Assembly: GCA_017961295.1 (NCBI GenBank) | Contig: JAGCXL010000037.1 | Location: forward strand, 1-43,478 | Origin: Elusimicrobiaceae bacterium | GTDB lineage: Bacteria > Elusimicrobiota > Elusimicrobia > Elusimicrobiales > Elusimicrobiaceae | Length of the DNA stretch: 43,478 nt | Direction of reading: 5' to 3' | Part shown: positions 40,117 to 43,478 of the stretch, piece by piece | Numbering within the stretch: position 1 is the first letter of the stretch | Layout of the letters: every line of letters starts with the position of its first letter | Program-made: the position numbers and the translations under genes | Notes under the pieces: generated by a model | What the model was told of the DNA's origin: nothing | The model's input: the letters and a program-made list of their open reading frames with translations, nothing else | The model's database searches: none

Positions 40117-40195
40117 AATTGTCTCCTATCAAGTATAATTTTTCAAGGGCAGGGAGCCGTGAAACTCCCTTTCCCTGGTGGCCCAAGGCCAAATC

Positions 40196-42256
40196 TTATT
40201 TGCTATAGAGCTGCTCTTCCAAAAGAGCAATCTTGCGTTGCAACTCTTGCATACGTTCGGCTTTACATTTGGGGCATTCAAAATGTTCTCCCGCAATGTA
40301 ACCGCATTTGGGGCATACACTAAACGTGGGTGTAATTGAGAAATACGGCAACGTATAGCGTTCACACACCGTTTTGATAAAGCGTTTCATAGCTTCCAAA
40401 TCTTTGATGCGCTCACCCGTGAAAATGTGCTGTACGGTACCGCCGGTGTATTTGGATTGAACTGTGCTCTGTAGATCCAACATTTCAAATACGTCGTCGG
40501 TATAGTTGACCGGGAGCTGGGAAGAGTTGGTATAGAACGGTTGGTGCCCTTGCTTATACAAAGCCTCGTTGGCGCAGATAATTTCCGGGTAGCGTTCTTT
40601 ATCCAACTTAGCCAAGCGGTAGGAAGTCCCTTCCGCCGGGGTTGCTTCCAAGTTGTAGTTATTGCCGGTTTCCTCTTGGAATTTAACCAGCGTTTCACGC
40701 ATAAAGGTAAGTGTTTTTTCGGCAAATTTTCGGCCTTTTTCCGTACCAATATCCTCACCGATTAAGTTAAGGGCGCACTCATTAAGCCCTACTAACCCAA
40801 TCGTAGAGAAGTGGTTCTTCCAAAATTCGCCAAAGCGTTGGCGGATGGAGCGTAAGTAAAAGCTCATATACGGATACAAGTTGCCTTTGGTAAAGCGTTC
40901 AATTACTTTGCGCTTAATTTCCAAACTGGTTTTGGCTACTTCCATGCGATCTTTAAGGTTGGCAAAGAATTCGTCTTCAGTTTTAGATAAATACCCCAAG
41001 CGCGGCAAGTTGATAGTTACTACGCCGATAGAACCGGTAAGCGGAGCCGAGCCAAATAAGCCGCCGCCGCGTTTACGCAGTTCGCGGTTATCAATACGCA
41101 AACGGCAACACATGGAACGGGCATCTTCCGGGTTCATATCTGAATTAATAAAGTTGGCAAAGTACGGGATTCCGTATTTGGCCGTCATTTCCCACAAGGG
41201 TTCTAATTTGGGGTTAGACCAATCAAAATCTTTAGTGATGTTGTAGGTGGGAATAGGGAACGTAAACACGCGGCCCTTGGCATCTCCGGCGAGCATAACC
41301 TCACAGAAAGCGCGGTTAAGCATATCCATTTCGTTTTGGAATTCCCCATAGGTTTTATCCTGCAATTTTCCACCGATAATGACCGGCTGGTCTTTATAGT
41401 AGGAAGGAACCGTTAAGTCCATGGTCAGGTTGGTAAACGGTGTTTGGAAACCCACGCGGGTGGGCACGTTTACGTTAAACAAAAATTCCTGTAAGGCTTG
41501 TTTCACTTCATCATAAGTGAGTTTATCGTAGTAGATAAACGGAGCTAAAAGAGTATCAAAGTTGCTAAATGCCTGCGCTCCGGCACTCTCGCCTTGCAGT
41601 GTATAGAAGAAATTGACTACCTGCCCTAACGCGGTACGGAAGTGTTTGGCCGGTTTACTTTCCGCTTTGCCGACTACCCCTGTAAACCCGCTAAGCAGTA
41701 AGTCTTGTAAGTCCCACCCTACACAATAGGCACCTAAGAGCCCCAAGTCATGCAGGTGGAAATCCCCTTCGCTATGCATACGGCGTACGTTTTCAGGATA
41801 AATTTTATTGAGCCAATACACTTTACTAATTTCAGAAGAAATATAATTGTTAAGCCCTTGTAACGAATAACCCATATTGCTGTTTTCGTTCACTTGCCAG
41901 TCAATCTTTTGCAGGTATTGGTCTACTAAATCTACGTTAAATTTAGAAGAAATCTCACGCATACGGGCGTGCTGGTCGCGGTACAAGATGTAGGCTTTGG
42001 CGGTTTTATGGTAATTAGAGGTTAAAAGTACATCTTCCACAATATCTTGCACGTTTTCCACATTGGGGATCGTGTCCGAATAGAGCTGTTGAATAATGTT
42101 TACCGCGCGAATCGTTAATTTTTTAGCGGTACTCTCATCAAATTCGCCGGTAGCCTCAGCGGCTTTGGTAATGGCGTTGGTAATTTTTTTAGCATCAAAG
42201 CGTTCGGTAGTGCCATCGCGTTTAACGATGTGCGTGATAACTTCTGCGTTTTCCAT
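40196..42256 (-). CDS. nrdD: Anaerobic (class III) ribonucleoside-triphosphate reductase, main subunit without glycyl-radical domain
   Basis: 686 residues from the ATG at 42256, chosen because TCAGGA lies 8 nt upstream; an ATG at 42265 overlaps it. The N-terminal ATP-cone (about 5-95; VKRDGTTERFDAKKITNAI in outline) is followed by the barrel with DFHLHDLGLLGAYCVGWDL, the MCCRLR segment (probable thiyl-radical Cys), TGSIGVVTINLPRLGYL and IGLVGLNECALNLIG. The zinc site is CPKCGYIAGEHFECPKC. The protein then ends with a helical tail of hydrophobic residues in 3-4 heptads (MQELQRKIALLEEQL) and has no RVxGY glycyl motif, which is in the next gene. It reduces NTPs to dNTPs without oxygen. Confidence 0.95.
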   Translation of the reverse strand: MENAEVITHIVKRDGTTERFDAKKITNAITKAAEATGEFDESTAKKLTIRAVNIIQQLYSDTIPNVENVQDIVEDVLLTSNYHKTAKAYILYRDQHARMREISSKFNVDLVDQYLQKIDWQVNENSNMGYSLQGLNNYISSEISKVYWLNKIYPENVRRMHSEGDFHLHDLGLLGAYCVGWDLQDLLLSGFTGVVGKAESKPAKHFRTALGQVVNFFYTLQGESAGAQAFSNFDTLLAPFIYYDKLTYDEVKQALQEFLFNVNVPTRVGFQTPFTNLTMDLTVPSYYKDQPVIIGGKLQDKTYGEFQNEMDMLNRAFCEVMLAGDAKGRVFTFPIPTYNITKDFDWSNPKLEPLWEMTAKYGIPYFANFINSDMNPEDARSMCCRLRIDNRELRKRGGGLFGSAPLTGSIGVVTINLPRLGYLSKTEDEFFANLKDRMEVAKTSLEIKRKVIERFTKGNLYPYMSFYLRSIRQRFGEFWKNHFSTIGLVGLNECALNLIGEDIGTEKGRKFAEKTLTFMRETLVKFQEETGNNYNLEATPAEGTSYRLAKLDKERYPEIICANEALYKQGHQPFYTNSSQLPVNYTDDVFEMLDLQSTVQSKYTGGTVQHIFTGERIKDLEAMKRFIKTVCERYTLPYFSITPTFSVCPKCGYIAGEHFECPKCKAERMQELQRKIALLEEQLYSK

Positions 42257-42566
42257 AGTCTGCATCCTGAGTAAAAAATTGCCGCATAACGCGGTAATAA
42301 AGATTAAAACATAAACAAACTAAAATTGCAAATCTTTTTGCAAGGGCTACATTTATCGTCGGTAAAACGGATGTATAGAACTTTTTCAAAAACCTGCAAA
42401 CAGCTTGTTAATAATAATTATTACTAATAAGCGCGCTTGTGTCAAATTTTTTGAGGACCTATATTTTTTTATATAAAAAATAAGCAAATTCAAATTTATC
42501 TGGGCCCTGCCCGTGGGGCATTGATTTTTAAAAATTATTTTTTACCGTCTAATACCATTTTCCCTC
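42257..42566. other. AT-rich divergent control region, no gene
   Basis: About 310 bp between nrdD and the DUF948-like gene. It holds the nrdD promoter and candidate operator (listed separately), a CCGC-ATAAC-GCGG hairpin in the nrdD leader (42282-42294), AT-rich near-palindromes around 42407-42428 and 42462-42482, and a GC-rich hairpin-like island at about 42503-42520. No ORF is supported. Confidence 0.5.
42303..42343 (-). promoter_or_regulatory. nrdD promoter with overlapping inverted-repeat operator candidate
   Basis: On the minus strand TTGCAA (42331-42326), 17-bp spacer, TTTAAT (42308-42303). The -35 lies within TTGCAAA-N4-TTTGCAA (42326-42343), a perfect 7-4-7 inverted repeat. Its geometry resembles Rex boxes (7-4-7) but the bases differ. 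No NrdR box was recognised. Confidence 0.5.
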
Positions 42567-42595
42567 TTGACGGAAAGAGTAAAAGTAATTACAAT
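42567..42595 (+). promoter_or_regulatory. Promoter of the DUF948-like gene
   Basis: TTGACG (42567-42572), 17-bp spacer, TACAAT (42590-42595). This is the closest match to a consensus promoter in the window. Confidence 0.7.
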
Positions 42596-42623
42596 AATAA
42601 AAAAGACCAAACGGGAGGGAACT

Positions 42624-42881
42624 ATGTTGGATTTGTACCAAATTTGTGCTTTGATTGCCACGGTAGCTTTTGTGGTAGTGGTGGTATTTGTAGTACGTGC
42701 CGTACTGCAAATTACCAAGACGGCAGAAGCCGCGGAGTATTTGGCGTTGACAACTGCTGAGAAAGTGGACAAAACGCAAAGCACTTTTGAACTATTGGAA
42801 AAAGCATCCACGTTTGTAGACAGTGGGGTATATAAGACGATTGCGATGGGAATTGATTTGTTTAAACGGTTAAAAAAATAA
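42624..42881 (+). CDS. DUF948-like small membrane protein
   Basis: 85 residues from the ATG at 42624, which has GGGAGGGA 4 nt upstream; an earlier in-frame ATG at 42567 overlaps the promoter. One N-terminal membrane helix (about 6-28; ICALIATVAFVVVVVFVVRAVL in outline) is followed by a helical region (TKTAEAAEYLALTTAEKVDK). This matches the short DUF948/YtxG type of protein, of unknown function and often near cell-envelope genes. It ends before a perfect terminator. The family match is tentative because the protein is short. Confidence 0.65.
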   Translation: MLDLYQICALIATVAFVVVVVFVVRAVLQITKTAEAAEYLALTTAEKVDKTQSTFELLEKASTFVDSGVYKTIAMGIDLFKRLKK

Positions 42882-42908
42882 TAACAAGCCATTAAGTTTT
42901 GGATTGTT

Positions 42909-42944
42909 GTGGGGAAGAAAAACGTTCTTATTTTTCTTCCCCAC
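42909..42944 (+). terminator. Terminator of the DUF948-like gene
   Basis: A perfect 14-bp stem, GTGGGGAAGAAAAA (42909-42922) and TTTTTCTTCCCCAC (42931-42944), loop CGTTCTTA, followed by TTATTTTTTG. Confidence 0.9.
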
Positions 42945-42992
42945 TTATTTTTTGTAGTTGTTGCCTTTTTGTTGCACCATCTTAATAAGCGC

Positions 42993-43020
42993 TTGACTTG
43001 TTTTTTTTTTTTGCTACACT
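42993..43020 (+). promoter_or_regulatory. Pilin promoter with a poly-T spacer
   Basis: TTGACT (42993-42998), 16-bp spacer, extended -10 TGC-TACACT (TACACT at 43015-43020). The spacer contains 12 consecutive T (43001-43012). The transcript would start near 43027 and have an 87-nt leader with a GCCC-GTTAT-GGGC hairpin. Confidence 0.65.
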
Positions 43021-43113
43021 TGGAACCTAAGGTGGGTTGGCAAATTTTAGCTGCCCGTTATGGGCTCTAATAGGCCGTAGGATTCGCTTTAAGGTATGGG
43101 GGGAATGATAAAA

Positions 43114-43392
43114 ATGGGAAACAGTCGTGCGTTTACGTTAGTCGAATTATTAGTGGTGGTATTAATTATCGGTGTTTTAGCGGCTGTGGCATTGCCGCAG
43201 TACCAAATGGCTGTATGGACCAGCCGTTACAGTACGATTAAATCTTTAGTTAGAACGATTGCCAATGCAGAGGAAGTATATTATTTGGCAAACGGCAATT
43301 ACACGGCAGATGTATCGCAACTGGACATTGATTTCCCTGTTCCGGATTCCAGTTCTGTTACACGTACTCTGGGCTTCAAGGAAATGAGGTAG
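43114..43392 (+). CDS. Type IV pilin-like protein, short or frameshifted
   Basis: 92 residues from the ATG at 43114 (GGGGGG about 10 nt upstream; ATGs at 43096 and 43105 are alternatives). The prepilin segment is [19 protein letters not shown] with Ala, not the usual Gly, at -1 and Glu at +5. Then [20 protein letters not shown] and [20 protein letters not shown] match the other pilins here. The frame stops at 43390-43392, while an open frame shifted by one base continues without a stop from about 43381 to the window end (DLNFAFRDLRFYSTAFSDGD). One extra G in AAGGAAATG would join them, so this may be a frameshifted gene, a sequencing error, or a truly short pilin. Confidence 0.75.
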   Translation: MGNSRAFTLVELLVVVLIIGVLAAVALPQYQMAVWTSRYSTIKSLVRTIANAEEVYYLANGNYTADVSQLDIDFPVPDSSSVTRTLGFKEMR

Positions 43393-43478
43393 GAACCTTG
43401 ACGGATTTGAATTTCGCCTTTCGCGACCTTCGCTTCTATTCAACGGCGTTTTCCGACGGCGATGCGAAGAAGTACGCC

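Noticed and set aside
40117-40195. A simple frameshift separating NrdD from its glycyl-radical part
   Set aside because: The gap holds a stop, a hairpin and a strong Shine-Dalgarno, and both ends carry extra helical sequence not expected from one broken gene.
42503-42520. GC-rich hairpin-like island as a terminator
   Set aside because: The stem is short and imperfect and no gene ends nearby on either strand, so it is noted only as part of the control region.

Overview
The window reads as chromosomal DNA of an anaerobic, diderm (Gram-negative-type) bacterium. The best guess is a gut member of the Elusimicrobiota. This rests on the type IV pilin-like proteins with short conserved N-termini, the oxygen-sensitive class III ribonucleotide reductase, the biotin-dependent Na+-pump decarboxylase, the DUF4912/GH57 pair, and exported proteins of unrecognised families. 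It is inferred from gene content only; there is no rRNA in the window. I see no tRNA, CRISPR array, insertion sequence or prophage.

Layout. 1-1136 (-): a secreted purple-acid-phosphatase-like protein whose metal-ligand motifs are all altered. 1219-4911 (+): outer-membrane-type protein, stand-alone histidine kinase, helical protein, AI-2E family permease, then greA. 4963-8833 (-): an exported unknown, a GH57 glucan branching enzyme and its DUF4912 partner. 9063-12127: a Cys-repeat pilin-like protein (+), an EamA permease (-) and a second pilin (-) with a long, hairpin-rich leader. 12180-15294 (+): znuA-znuC-znuB-nth. 15291-20170 (-): a GT8 glycosyltransferase, then birA-oadG-oadA-oadB. 20222-28450 (-): PBP1A, mfd and two PpiC-type foldases, then pdxA. 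28590-35667 (+): one tightly packed run of histidine kinase, response regulator, rsmD, a RecB/Cas4-like nuclease, proB, proA, proC and a ZIP transporter. 35713-39171: a membrane protein, an M29 aminopeptidase and two tandem exported paralogues. 39240-42256 (-): nrdD, a separate small glycyl-radical protein, and nrdG. 42624-43478 (+): a DUF948-like protein and a third pilin cut by the window edge.

How the genes fit together. The oad genes would couple decarboxylation to Na+ export, and the biotin ligase that modifies OadA heads the same operon. PBP1A, Mfd and the two periplasmic foldases appear co-transcribed. ZnuABC and the ZIP protein both serve metal (probably zinc) uptake. The Nrd genes supply dNTPs without oxygen.

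Most notable points: (1) NrdD stops after its zinc site and its glycyl-radical domain is a separate 74-residue protein; both broken ends carry perfect 3-4 heptads that could dock as a coiled coil. (2) About eight genes have a -10 box 6-8 nt from the start codon, which predicts leaderless or near-leaderless mRNAs. (3) Two paralogous exported proteins share a 74-bp perfectly identical terminator-promoter cassette although their coding sequences have diverged. (4) A 12-T tract fills the promoter spacer of a pilin gene, a plausible phase-variation switch. (5) A pilin mRNA has a roughly 250-nt leader full of inverted repeats. (6) The phosphatase-like protein looks catalytically dead.
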